Below the pieces are notes generated by a model that worked only from the letters and a program-made list of their open reading frames with translations, ran no database searches and was not told the origin of the DNA. Position numbers and translations under genes: made by a program. Positions 42,501 through 54,907 of a stretch of DNA of 64,000 nucleotides are shown piece after piece. Within the stretch, counting starts at the first letter, position 1. Each line of letters starts with the position of its first letter. Source of the DNA: Streptomyces sp. NBC_01275 (lineage in GTDB: Bacteria > Actinomycetota > Actinomycetes > Streptomycetales > Streptomycetaceae); the NCBI RefSeq assembly GCF_026340655.1, contig NZ_JAPEOZ010000001.1:930001-994000 (forward strand), given 5' to 3'.

Positions 42501-45500
42501 CCTCCAGCGAGAAGACCCCCGCCAGATGCGCGGCCGCGATCTCACCGATCGAATGCCCCGCCACCATGTCCGGACGGATCCCCCACGACTCCAGCAGCCG
42601 GAACAGCGCCACCTCCAACGCGAACAACGCAGGCTGCGCGAACTCCGTCCGCGCCAACACACCCGCGTCCTCGCCCCACATCACATCCCGCAGCACCCCC
42701 GACCCCGCCACCAGCGGCTCCAACACCCCCAAAACCTCATCCAACACCCTCGCGAACACCGGGAACGTACGCGCCAGCTCCCGGCCCATACCCAGCCGCT
42801 GCGCACCCTGCCCCGTGAACAAGAACGCCGACATGCCCCCGACGACCGGTTCCGACGACGTCACAGAAGCAAGCCCCGCCAACAACTCCTCCCGATCGGC
42901 GCCCACCACCACCGCCCGGTGCTCCAGCACACCGCGCTCCGTGGCCAACGAGAACGCCACATCCACCGGCCGCACCCCCGGCCGCCGCGCCACGAACGAC
43001 CGCAACCGCCCCGCCTGAGCCACCAACGCCGACTCAGACCCGCCACTGATCACCCACGGCACCACCGACCCATCCACCGGCTCCAACATCGCCTCAGGGA
43101 CCTCGGCCGTCTGCGGCGCCTGCTCGACGATCACGTGAGCGTTCGTGCCGCTGAACCCGAACGACGAGACGCCCGCCCGGCGAGGTTCGCCCGTCTCGGG
43201 CCAGGACGTCTCCTCGGAGAGCAGTCGTACGGCGCCGTCCGACCAGTCGATGTGCGGCGACGGCTCATCGACATGCAGCGTCCGCGGCAGCACACCCGCC
43301 CGCAACGCCATCACCATCTTGATCACACCGCCCACCCCGGCGGCGGCCTGCGCATGCCCGATGTTCGACTTCAACGACCCCAACCACAACGGCCGCTGTC
43401 CATCCCCACGCGCCTGCCCGTACGTCGCCTGCAACGCCTGCGCCTCGATCGGATCACCCAACGTGGTCCCCGTACCATGCGCCTCCACCGCATCCACCTG
43501 ACCCGCCGACAACCCGGCCGAGGCCAGGGCCTGGCGGATCACCCGCTGCTGTGACGGACCGTTCGGCGCGGTCAGCCCGTTCGACGCACCGTCCTGATTG
43601 ATCGCGCTGCCCCGCACCACAGCCCACACCGGATGCCCCAACCGCCGCGCATCCGACAACCGCTCCACCAACAGCATCCCCGCACCCTCAGCCCACCCCG
43701 TGCCGTCCGCATCGGCGGAGAACGCCCTGCACCGCCCGTCCGAGGAAAGACCGCGATGCCGGCTGAAGTTCACGAACGCACCCGGCGTCGCCATCACCGT
43801 CACCCCGCCCGCCAACGCCATGTCGCACTCACCCGACCGCAACGCCTGCGCCGCCAGATGCAACGCCACCAACGACGACGAACACGCCGTGTCCACCGTC
43901 ACCGCCGGACCCTCCAGCCCGAACGTGTAAGAAAGCCGACCCGACGCCACACTCGCCGCCGTCCCCGTGCCCATCAGCCCCTCCATATGCCCGGGCACCT
44001 CACGCAGCCGCGACCCGTAATCGTGATACATCACCCCCGCGAACACACCCGTACGACTCCCCCGCAACCCCACCGGATCCACACCCGCCCGCTCAAACGC
44101 CTCCCACGACACCTCCAACAACAACCGCTGCTGCGGATCCATCGCCAACGCCTCACGCGGCGAAATACCAAAGAACCCCGCATCGAACTCCGCCGCACGA
44201 TGCAAAAACCCACCCTCACGCGAATACGTCGTACCCGCATGATCCGGATCCGGATCGAACAGAGCCTCCACATCCCAACCACGGTCCTCCGGGAAGCCGG
44301 AGATCGCGTCACCGCCGGACAACACCAGGTCCCACAGGTCCTCCGGGGAGGTGATGTCACCCGGGTAACGGCAGCTCATGCCCACGATGACGATCGGATC
44401 GTCGTCGATCCCTGTGCGGGTCGGCACGGCGCCGGCACCGGCGTCCTGCGTCTCGCCGATGACCTGTGCCAGCACGAAGTCGGCCAGCGCTGCCGTGGTC
44501 GGGTAGTCGAAGACAAGGGTGGCGGGCAACCGCAGACCGGTCGCCGAGGTGAGACGGTTGCGCAGCTCGACAGCCGTCAGCGAGTCGAACCCGAGGTCGC
44601 GGAAGGACTTCTCCGGCTCGACAGCGTCCACGGAGGCATGTCCGAGGACCCCGGCCACAGCCGTGCGCACGATTCCGAGTACATGAGCTCCTCGCCGGGG
44701 CGCGTCCAGTGCGGCCAGGGTGCGCGCCAGTTCGCCACCACTCGCCTCGCCAGCCCCGGAGCCCGCGGCCCTACGCCGGGTCTGGGGCGGTATCAGACCG
44801 CTGAGCATCGTCGGCATTTCTTGTGCAAAGGCCCCGTGGCTGCGCAGCGCCGCCAGGTCTAGCTGGATCGGCACCAGCAGACCGTCATGCTCACCCCCGG
44901 CCAGCGCCCCGTCGAACAACGCCAGACCCTCCTCGTCCGACAACGCCCGCGCACCCGAACGCTCCAGCCGCCTCACATCCGCCTCCGTCAGGTCGCCGGT
45001 CATCGCGCTCGCCCGCGCCCACAGACCCCACGCCAACGACAGACCCGGCAGACCCTCCGCCCGACGCGCCTGCGCCAACGCGTCCAGGAACACATTCCCC
45101 GCCGCATAACCCGCCTGACCCGCCGTCCCGAACACACCGGCCGCCGACGAGAACAACACGAACGCCGACAAGCCCATACCCCGCGTCAGCTCATGCAGAT
45201 GCCACGCCGCATCCACCTTCGGCGCCAACACCGCACCCAACCTCCCCCGTCCAACGACTCCACCACCCCGTCGTCCAGCACACCCGCCGCATGCACCACA
45301 CCCGACAACACCCGACCCGACAACACACCCGCCAACCCGTCACGATCAGCCACATCACACGCCACCACCTCCACCCGAGCCCCCATCCCCGTCAACTCCC
45401 GCACCAACTCCCCCACACCCTCGGCCCCCAGACCACGCCGACTCACCAACACCAACTCCCGCACCCCGTGCACACCCACCAGATGCCGGGCCACCACACC

Positions 45501-48500
45501 ACCCAAGACACCCGACGCACCCGTCACCAACACCGCACCCCCACCGAACACGACATCAGCAGGACCTGCAGCGGCAGGCCTCAGCCGGGCCCGGGCAAGA
45601 CGCGGCACCAACACCACACCCTCCCGCACCGCCCACTGCGCCTCACCCGACGCCAACCCCGCCTCAATCGCCTCCACACCCGCATCGACAGAAACATCAC
45701 CCAACACCAACCGACCCGGATGCTCCGCCTGCGCCGACCGCACCAAACCCCACACACCAGCCCACCGCACATCCACAACCACATCCCCACCACCAGCGGC
45801 ACTGCCGCCGACACCGGCGGCCACCGCACCCCGCGTGACAATCACCAACCGCCGACCAGCCGACTCCTCATCAGCCAGCCACCCCTGCACCACCTCCAAC
45901 ACCCGCACCAACCCCTCACGAGCCACCTCCACAACCCCACCCTCAAGCACCGGGCACTCCCACACCACCACCGACTCATCCGACACCACCCCACCCGAAA
46001 CCGAACCAGCCCCCGAACCCGAACCCGAACCCGAACCCGGAACCGGAACCCACTCCACCCGGAACAACGACTCAGCACGCCCTGCAACAGCCAACTGGTC
46101 CTCGGACACCTCCCGAGTCACCAGTTCCTCGACGGACACCACCAACTCACCCGCACCATCCACAGCCACCAACGAAAGACCCGCATCACCACCGAGCCCC
46201 AGACGCACCCGAAGACTCGTGGCACCACCAGCCCACAACGACACCCCACGCCACGCGAACGGAACCCGCGCACTCCCCGAATCCCCAGGCACCGCCGCTA
46301 CCGCAGCATGCAGGGCCGCGTCGAGGAGAGCCGGATGCAGACCGAACTCCGCCGCAGACCCTGCTGCCTCCTCCGGCAACGTCACCTCCGCGAACACCTC
46401 GTCACCACGCCGCCACACCCCACGCAACCCCTGGAACGCAGGCCCGTACTCATACCCCCGCCCCGCCAGACCCTCGTAGAAGTCCCGTACATCCACCGAC
46501 ACCGCACCCCTCGGCGGCCACACCGACAGATCCACACCACCACCCGAACCACCACCCGAACCCAGAACACCACTCCCATGCAACGTCCACACACCCCCGC
46601 CCCCGGCCACCTCCAACCGGGAATACACACCAACCTCCCGCACACCCCCCTCGCCCACACCATGCACGACGACCTGAACCTGCACACCACCCGCCTCCGG
46701 CAACACCAGCGGCGTCTGCAGCGTCAGCTCCTCCAGGCGATCGCAGCCCACCTCCTCACCCGCCCGCAACGCCAACTCCACCAGCGCCGCACCCGGCACC
46801 AGAACCACACCGTGCACCGCGTGATCAGCCAGCCACGCATGCGACGCCAGCGAAACACGACCCGTGAGCAGGACACCGTCACCCTCGGCCAGAGCAACCG
46901 ACGCGCCGAGGAGACCGTGACCGGGTGAGTCGAGACCCGCAGCCGTCACGTCACCGGTACCAACAGGTGCATCGAGCCAATAGCGTTCGCGCTGGAAGGC
47001 GTAGGTGGGCAGTTCTACCCGGTGGGCGGCGGGGAGGACCGCGGCCCAGTCGACCGCCGTGCCGGCCGTGTGCAGCCGTCCCACGGCCGTCATCGCCGAC
47101 CGCACCTCGTCCCGATCACGCCGCAACACCGGCACACTCGCCACGTCCTGGAGGCACTGACCGACCAGCCCGGCCAGCACCGCGTCCGGACCCACCTCCA
47201 CGAACACCCGCGCACCCTGGGCGTGCAGCACACCGACAGCGTCGGAGAAACGCACCGCATCACGCACATGCCGCACCCAGTACTCGGGGCTGGCGATCTC
47301 CTCTCCTACGACGGCGCCCGTCACCGCCGACACGAACGGCAGCGTCGGAGCGGTGAAGCGCAGACCCTCGAGAACGGCGCGGAAATCGTCCAGCATCGGC
47401 TCCATCAACGGCGAATGGAAGGCATGGCTCACCGTGAGCCGCCTGGTGCGGGCCCCGCGCGCGGCGAGCTCCGTCACGATCTCGCCCACCGCCGCCTCCA
47501 CACCCGAGACGACAAGCGAGGCCGGCCCGTTCACGGCCGCGACGCCCACCTCGTGCTCACGCCCCGCCAACAGCCCACGCACCTCGTCCTCGCCCGCCTC
47601 CACCGCGGCCATCGCACCGCCAGAAGGCAGCCGCTGCATCAGCCGGCCACGAGCCGCGACCAGAACACAGGCATCCTCCAGCGAGAAGACCCCCGCCAGA
47701 TGCGCGGCCGCGATCTCACCGATCGAATGCCCCGCCACCATGTCCGGACGGATCCCCCACGACTCCAGCAGCCGGAACAGCGCCACCTCCAACGCGAACA
47801 ACGCAGGCTGCGCGAACTCCGTCCGCGCCAACACATCCACGTCCTCGCCCCACATCACATCCCGCAGCACCCCCGACCCCGCCACCAGCGGCTCCAACAC
47901 CCCCAAAACCTCATCCAACACCCTCGCGAACACCGGGAACGTACGCGCCAGCTCCCGGCCCATACCCAGCCGCTGCGCACCCTGCCCCGTGAACAAGAAC
48001 GCCGCCCGACCCGCCCCCGGGGCCTCCACCGGCACCACCGCATCCAACCCCGCCAGCAGCTCCTCCCGATCGGCGCCCACCACCACCGCCCGGTGCTCCA
48101 GCACACCACGCTCCGTGGCCAACGAGAACGCCACATCCACCGGCCGCACCCCCGGCCGCCGCGCCACGAACGACCGCAACCGCCCCGCCTGAGCCACCAA
48201 CGCCGACTCAGACCCGGCACTGATCACCCACGGCACCACCGACCCATCCACCGGCTCCAACATCGCCTCAGGGACCTCGGCCGTCTGCGGCGCCTGCTCG
48301 ACGATCACGTGAGCGTTCGTGCCGCTGAACCCGAACGACGAGACGCCCGCCCGACGCGGCTCACCGGTCGCAGGCCACTCCTGCTCCTCCGCCAGCAGAC
48401 GCACCTCACCCGCCGACCAGTCGATGTGCGACGACGGCTCCTCCACATGCAACGTCCGCGGCAGCACACCCGCCCGCAACGCCATCACCATCTTGATCAC

Positions 48501-51500
48501 ACCACCCACACCCGCAGCAGCCTGCGCATGCCCGATATTCGACTTCAACGACCCCAACCACAACGGCCGCCCGGCATCAGCCCGCTCCTGCCCATACGTC
48601 GCCAAGAGGGCCTGCGCCTCGATCGGGTCCCCCAACGTGGTCCCCGTCCCATGCGCCTCCACCGCATCCACCTGACCCGCCTGCAGTCCGGCCGAGGCCA
48701 GGGCCTGGCGGATCACCCGCTGCTGCGACGGACCGTTCGGCGCGGTCAGCCCGTTCGACGCACCGTCCTGATTCACCGCACTGCCCCGCACCACAGCCCA
48801 CACCGGATGCCCCAACCGCCGCGCATCCGACAACCGCTCCACCAACAACATCCCCGCACCCTCAGCCCACCCCGTGCCGTCCGCATCGGCGGAGAACGCC
48901 CTGCACCGCCCGTCCGAGGAAAGACCGCGATGCCGGCTGAAGTTCACGAACGCACCCGGCGTCGCCATCACCGTCACCCCGCCCGCCAACGCCATGTCGC
49001 ACTCACCCGACCGCAACGCCTGCGCCGCCAGATGCAACGCCACCAACGACGACGAACACGCCGTGTCCACCGTCACCGCCGGACCCTCCAGCCCGAACGT
49101 GTAAGAAAGCCGACCCGACGCCACACTCGCCGCCGTCCCCGTGCCCATCAGCCCCTCCATATGCCCGGGCACCTCACGCAGCCGCGACCCGTAATCGTGA
49201 TACATCACCCCCGCGAACACACCCGTACGACTCCCCCGCAACCCCACCGGATCCACACCCGCCCGCTCAAACGCCTCCCACGACACCTCCAACAACAACC
49301 GCTGCTGCGGATCCATCGCCAACGCCTCACGCGGCGAAATACCAAAGAACCCCGCATCGAACTCCGCCGCACGATGCAAAAACCCACCCTCACGCGAATA
49401 CGTCGTACCCGCATGATCCGGATCCGGATCGAACAGAGCCTCCACATCCCAACCACGATCGGTCGGAAACTCGGAAATCGCGTCCCGCCCAGCAGTCACC
49501 AGACTCCACAAATCCTCCGGCGACTCCACACCACCCGGGAAACGGCACCCCATCCCCACAATCGCTATCGGCTCATCATTGGCCACCACGTTGGCCACCG
49601 GTGCTGTGCCCGTGAATGCCGGTACACCTACGAGCTGAGCCAGCACGTATTCAGCGAGTTCAGCAGAGGTCGGATAGTCGAAGACAAGGGTGGCGGGCAA
49701 CCGCAGACCGGTCGCCGAGGTGAGACGGTTGCGCAGCTCGACAGCCGTCAGCGAGTCGAACCCGAGGTCGCGGAAGGACTTCTCCGGCTCGACAGCGTCC
49801 ACGGAGGCATGTCCGAGGACCCCGGCCACAGCCGTGCGCACGATTCCGAGTACATGAGCTCCTCGCCGGGGCGCGTCCAGTGCGGCCAGGGTGCGCGCCA
49901 GTTCGCCACCACTCGCCTCGCCAGCCCCGGAGCCCGCGGCCCTACGCCGGGTCTGGGGCGGTATCAGACCGCTGAGCATCGTCGGCATTTCTTGTGCAAA
50001 GGCCCCGTGGCTGCGCAGCGCCGCCAGGTCTAGCTGGATCGGCACCAGCAGACCGTCATGCTCACCCCCGGCCAGCGCCCCGTCGAACAACGCCAGACCC
50101 TCCTCGTCCGACAACGCCCGCGCACCCGAACGCTCCAGCCGCCTCACATCCGCCTCCGTCAGGTCGCCGGTCATCGCGCTCGCCCGCGCCCACAGACCCC
50201 ACGCCAACGACAGACCCGGCAGACCCTCCGCCCGACGCGCCTGCGCCAACGCGTCCAGGAACACATTCCCCGCCGCATAACCCGCCTGACCCGCCGTCCC
50301 GAACACACCGGCCGCCGACGAGAACAACACGAACGCCGACAAGCCCATGCCCCGCGTCAGCTCATGCAGATGCCACGCCGCATCCACCTTCGGCGCCAAC
50401 ACCGCACCCAACCTCCCCCGTCCAACGACTCCACCACCCCGTCGTCCAGCACACCCGCCGCATGCACCACACCCGACAACACCCGACCCGACAACACACC
50501 CGCCAACCCGTCACGATCAGCCACATCACACGCCACCACCTCCACCCGAGCCCCCATCCCCGTCAACTCCCGCACCAACTCCCCCACACCCTCGGCCCCC
50601 AGACCACGCCGACTCACCAGGAGCAAGTCCCGCACCCCGTGCACACCCACCAGATGCCGGGCCACCACACCACCCAAGACACCCGACGCACCCGTCACCA
50701 ACACCGCACCCCCACCGAACACGACACCGGCCGAAGGCACATCACCGACAGAGAACTCAGCCCGGGCAAGACGCGGCGCCAACACCACACCCTCCCGCAC
50801 CGCCCACTGCGCCTCACCCGACGCCAACCCCGCCTCAACCGCCTCCACACCCGCATCGACAGAAACATCACCCAACACCAACCGACCCGGATGCTCCGCC
50901 TGCGCCGACCGCACCAAACCCCACACACCAGCCCACCGCACATCCACAACCGCACCACCAGCACCGGCGCCGGCGCCGGCGGCCACCGCACCCCGCGTGA
51001 CAATCACCAACCGCCGACCGACCGACTCCTCATCGGCCAGCCACCCCTGCACCACCTCCAACACCCGCACCAACCCCTCACGAGCCACCTCCACAACCCC
51101 ACCCTCAAGCACCGGGCACTCCCACACCACCACCGACTCATCCGACACCACCCCACCCGAAACCGGAACAGCCCCCGAACCCGAACCCGAACCCGGAACC
51201 GGAACCGGAACCCACTCCACCCGGAACAACGAGTCAGCACCCGACCCACCCACCGAAGCCACCGCCACCGCCGCAGCAGCAAGCTGCTCCTCCGACACCT
51301 CCCGAGTCACCAGCTGCTCGACGGACACCACCAACTCACCCGCACCATCCACAGCCACCAACGAGACACCCGTATCACCACCGAGCCCCAGACGCACCCG
51401 AAGACTCGTGGCACCACCAGCCCACAACGACACCCCACGCCACGCGAACGGAACCCGCGCACTCCCCGAATCCCCAGGCACCGCCGCTACCGCAGCATGC

Positions 51501-54500
51501 AGGGCCGCGTCGAGGAGAGCCGGATGCAGACCGAACTCCGCCGCAGACCCTGCTGCCTCCTCCGGCAACGTCACCTCCGCGAACACCTCGTCACCACGCC
51601 GCCACACCCCACGCAACCCCTGGAACGCAGGCCCGTACTCATACCCCCGCCCCGCCAGACCCTCGTAGAAGCTCTCCAGAGTCACCCGCTCGGCCCCTCG
51701 CGGAGGCCACACGGCCAGGTCAGCAGCCTCCGCCCGCGCCGCGCCGGGCGCGACGAAGCCCGTTGCATGGCAGGTCCACGGGGCGTCGCCGGTGTCGTCC
51801 GCCGAGCGCGCGTACACGTCGATAGCACGAGCGTTGCGCGAGTCCGGCTCTCCGACCACCACTTGTACGTGTACGGCACCGGTGGGCGACAGGACGAGCG
51901 GTGCCTGGAGAGTCAGTTCCTCCAGGCGGTCGCAGCCGACTTCGTCACCCGCCCTCAGCGCCAGCTCCACAAGGGCGGTGCTGGGGACAAGGACCGTGCC
52001 GTGGATCTCATGGTCGGCCAGCCACGGATGCGTCGCGAGCGACAGCCGTCCGGTGAGCAATACACCGGTCCTGTCCGCCAGTGTGATAGAGCCGCCGAGC
52101 AGAGGGTGCCGTGCGGCACTGAGACCCATGGCCGACGCATCGCCTGCACCAACAGGTGCATCGAGCCAGTACCGCTCCCGCTGGAAGGCATACGTCGGCA
52201 ACTCCACCCGCCGACCACCCGGCACCACCATGTTCCAGTCCACCGCCGTGCCGGCCGTGTGCAGCCGTCCCACGGCCGTCATCGCCGACCGCGTCTCGTC
52301 CCGGTCGCGTCGCAGCACCGGCACACTCGCGACGTCCTGGAGGCACTGGCCGACCAGCCCGGCCAGCACCGCGTCCGGACCCACCTCCACGAACACCCGC
52401 ACACCCTGGGCGTGCAGGGCGGCAGCGGCGTCAGCGAATCGGACCGCCTCGCGTGCGTGCCGCACCCAGTACTCGGGGGCGGCGATCTCCTCTCCTACGA
52501 CGGCGCCCGTCACCGCCGACACGAACGGCAGCGTCGGAGCGGTGAAGCGCAGACCCTCGAGGACCGCGCGGAAGTCGTCCAGCATCGGCTCCATCAACGG
52601 GGAGTGGAAGGCATGGCTGACCGTGAGCCGCCTGGTGCGGGCCCCGCGCGCGGCGAGCTCCGTCACGATCTCGCCCACCGCCGCCTCCAGGCCGGAGACG
52701 ACGAGAGAGGTCGGCCCGTTCACGGCCGCGACGCCCACCTCGTGCTCACGCCCCGCCAACAGCGCACGCACCTCGTCCTCGCCCGCCTCGACCGCGGCCA
52801 TCGCACCGCCGGAGGGCAGCCGCTGCATCAGCCGGCCACGAGCCGCGACCAGAACACAGGCATCCTCCAGCGAGAAGACCCCCGCCAGATGCGCGGCCGC
52901 GATCTCACCGATCGAATGCCCCGCCACCATGTCCGGACGGATCCCCCACGACTCCAGCAGCCGGAACAGCGCCACCTCCAACGCGAACAACGCAGGCTGC
53001 GCGAACTCCGTCCGCGCCAACACACCCGCGTCCTCGCCCCACATCACATCCCGCAGCACCCCCGACCCCGCCACCAGCGGCTCCAACACCCCCAAAACCT
53101 CATCCAACACCCTCGCGAACACCGGGAACGTACGCGCCAGCTCCCGGCCCATACCCAGCCGCTGCGCACCCTGCCCCGTGAACAAGAACGCCGACATGCC
53201 CCCGACGACCGGTTCCGACGACGTCACAGAAGCAAGCCCCGCCAACAACTCCTCCCGATCGGCGCCCACCACCACCGCCCGGTGCTCCAGCACACCACGC
53301 TCCGTGGCCAACGAGAACGCCACATCCACCGGCCGCACCCCCGGCCGCCGCGCCACGAACGACCGCAACCGCCCCGCCTGAGCCACCAACGCCGACTCAG
53401 ACCCGCCACTGATCACCCACGGCACCACCGACCCATCAACCACCCCATCCACCAGCCCCGGCGCCTCCACCTCCGCGTCCACCAGACGATCAGGCGCCTC
53501 TTCGACGATCACGTGAGCGTTCGTGCCGCTGAACCCGAACGACGACACACCCGCCCGACGCGGCTCACCCGACGCAGGCCACTCCTGCTCCTCCGCCAGC
53601 AGACGCACCTCACCCGCCGACCAGTCGATGTGCGACGACGGCTCCTCCACATGCAACGTCCGCGGCAGCACACCCGCCCGCAACGCCATCACCATCTTGA
53701 TCACACCGCCCACCCCGGCGGCGGCCTGCGCATGCCCGATGTTCGACTTCAACGACCCCAACCACAACGGCCGCTGTCCATCCCCACGCGCCTGCCCGTA
53801 CGTCGCCTGCAACGCCTGCGCCTCGATCGGGTCCCCCAACGTGGTCCCCGTACCATGCGCCTCCACCGCATCCACCTGACCCGCCTGCAGTCCGGCCGAG
53901 GCCAGGGCCTGGCGGATCACCCGCTGCTGTGACGGACCGTTCGGCGCGGTCAGCCCGTTCGACGCACCGTCCTGATTCACCGCACTGCCCCGCACCACAG
54001 CCAGAACGGGATGCCCCAGCCGCCGCGCATCCGACAACCGCTCCACCAACAACATCCCCGCACCCTCAGCCCACCCCGTGCCGTCCGCACCCGCCGAGAA
54101 CGCCTTGCACCGCCCGTCAGCCGCAAGCCCCCGCTGCCGACTGAAATTCACAAACGCCTCAGGCGTCGCCATCACCGTCACACCACCGGCCAACGCCATC
54201 TCACACTCACCCGACCGCAACGCCTGCACCGCCAGATGCAACGCCACCAACGACGACGAACACGCCGTGTCCACACTGACCGCAGGCCCCTCCAACCCGA
54301 ACGTGTACGACAAACGCCCCGCAATCACACTCGTCGCGTTCCCCGTCCCCATCAAACCCTCAAGATGCGCCGGAACCTCACGCAACCGCGACGCATAATC
54401 GTGATACATCACCCCCGCGAACACACCCGTACGACTCCCCCGCAACCCCACCGGATCCACACCCGCCCGCTCAAACGCCTCCCACGACACCTCCAACAAC

Positions 54501-54880
54501 AACCGCTGCTGCGGATCCATCGCCAACGCCTCACGCGGCGAAATGCCAAAGAACCCCGCATCGAACTCCGCCGCACGATGCAAAAACCCACCGCTCCGCC
54601 CGTAAGTCTTCCCGGGACGATCCGGATCGGGGTCGTACAGAGCCTCGACATCCCAACCACGATCGGTCGGAAACTCGGATATGGCATCGCCCCCCGATGC
54701 CACCAGACTCCACAAGTCCTCCGGCGACTCCACACCACCCGGGAAACGGCACCCCATCCCCACGATCGCAATGGCTTCGCTCGATGCGGAGAGGAGAGCG
54801 CCGGTCTGCTCACGCAACCGCTCGTTTTCCTTGAGGGAGGCGCGAAGTGCTTCGACGAGCTTGTCATTGGGCGTAGCCAT
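39532..54880 (-). CDS. Type I modular PKS, three modules; frame broken twice
   Basis: Three successive frames (54880-50357, 50411-45186, 45240-39532) join into one gene: each break lies inside a KR domain at the same homopolymer, which has one base fewer than in intact copies. With both bases restored the gene is 15,351 nt, exactly 5,117 codons. ATG 54880 follows CGGAGC, and the protein opens with an N-terminal docking helix ([20 protein letters not shown]). Domains: KS-AT-DH-KR-ACP, KS-AT-DH-KR-ACP, KS-AT-KR(inactive)-ACP. It ends ELAAELPVT with no thioesterase and no C-terminal docking helix, so it is the last PKS subunit. It starts 27 bases after the previous PKS gene. Confidence 0.9.
40261..40320. 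repeat. 15-bp in-frame tandem repeat in inactive KR
   Basis: Four copies of GTGTTCGTCGGTGCC (the first with one change) encode the repeated [10 protein letters not shown] inside the degenerate KR domain, in place of the catalytic region. It supports loss of selection on this domain. Confidence 0.9.
41126..41192 (+). repeat. G-rich tract encoding a Pro-Ala linker
   Basis: The plus strand holds many runs of four or five G separated by single C or CC; on the coding (minus) strand it encodes alternating Pro and Ala (PAPAPAPAP...), a stiff linker between post-AT linker and KR relic. Because the G-runs are on the template strand, a G-quadruplex there could affect transcription. Confidence 0.85.
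41741..41776. repeat. 9-bp in-frame tandem repeat after terminal AT
   Basis: Four perfect copies of GTGGTCTGG encode TQT-type repeats where other modules have the start of a DH domain. Confidence 0.9.
44505..45554 (-). repeat. About 1 kb near-identical KR-ACP block, second copy at 49676-50725
   Basis: The two modules share this KR-ACP segment at an offset of 5,171 bp with only a few differences (for example at 45179/50350 and around 45446/50617). Shared length and identity far exceed functional constraint and imply recent duplication or gene conversion. KS-AT regions (about 42,060-43,190 and 47,234-48,364) repeat in the same way. Confidence 0.85.
45244..45248 (-). other. Second apparent -1 frameshift at the same KR homopolymer
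   Basis: Identical lesion to the one at 50415-50419, in the KR of the next module. The frame leads to a stop at 45186, and the following frame resumes at [18 protein letters not shown]. Both sites lie within a block that is nearly identical between the two modules. Confidence 0.9.
49641..54880 (-). other. PKS module KS-AT-DH-KR-ACP (first of second gene)
   Basis: Docking helix, then KS with DTACSSS near 54265, EAHGTGT and NIGHAQ. AT: GQGAQ near 53170, GHSIG near 52915, HAFH near 52610, all malonyl-type. [12 protein letters not shown] near 52005 (HxxxGxxxxP) and [10 protein letters not shown] near 51500. [11 protein letters not shown] near 50690 and an LDD motif (B-type), then the homopolymer at 50415-50419, then Ser, Tyr and Asn catalytic residues (near 50280) in the next frame. 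ACP Ser in LGFDSL near 49755. No ER. If the frame is intact it adds a malonate-derived E-alkene. Confidence 0.85.
50415..50419 (-). other. Apparent -1 frameshift, homopolymer 5 instead of 6
   Basis: Plus strand reads CCTCCCCCGTCC (five C after T) where two other copies have six (55904-55909 and 61091-61096). The codons should read Gly-Gly-Arg-Leu-Gly-Ala; instead Gly-Gly-Gly-Trp leads to a stop at 50357 after ICMS. Confidence 0.9.
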
Positions 54881-54907
54881 GATGTGCGCTCCGAGATACG
54901 AGGTCGG

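Larger units (their letters stand above)
39532..44405 (-). other. Terminal PKS module KS-AT-KR(inactive)-ACP
   Basis: KS ([15 protein letters not shown]) has its Cys near 43885; AT has GQGAQ, GHSIG and HAFH (malonyl). After the AT, a linker of low complexity (TQT repeats) replaces the DH. The KR relic keeps the structural subdomain but its nucleotide loop reads [10 protein letters not shown], and the Lys, Ser and Tyr catalytic positions are lost ([18 protein letters not shown]). The beta-keto group is thus predicted to remain. The final ACP reads [11 protein letters not shown]: the Ser is kept but the preceding Asp is Ala. No thioesterase follows. Confidence 0.85.
44481..49590 (-). other. PKS module KS-AT-DH-KR-ACP (second of second gene)
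   Basis: KS begins [10 protein letters not shown] near 49582, active Cys near 49055. AT GQGAQ near 47990, GHSIG near 47730, HAFH near 47430: malonyl-specific. [12 protein letters not shown] near 46815 with the Asp/His block near 46315. [11 protein letters not shown] near 45520, LDD present, homopolymer lesion at 45244-45248, catalytic Tyr in GQAGYAAGN near 45110. ACP LGFDSL near 44585. DNA is nearly identical to other modules over long tracts. Predicted output: another E-configured double bond. Confidence 0.85.

Noticed and set aside
45186..50411. Separate PKS genes starting at [13 protein letters not shown]
   Set aside because: This point is the middle of a KR domain, the apparent start is a TTG Leu codon present in all copies, and there is no Shine-Dalgarno; a frameshift explains it.
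45244..50419. Programmed frameshifting at the KR G-run
   Set aside because: Other KR copies encode the same protein with six G and no shift; nothing downstream suggests a stimulatory structure. Left as a minor alternative.
49994..53932. Very long plus-strand open frames opposite the PKS (also 47022-50033, 61040-63775, 41809-43554, 44823-46928)
   Set aside because: They mirror the high-GC third-position bias of the minus-strand PKS, are rich in Arg, His, Pro and Gln, have no domains, and repeat exactly where PKS modules repeat.
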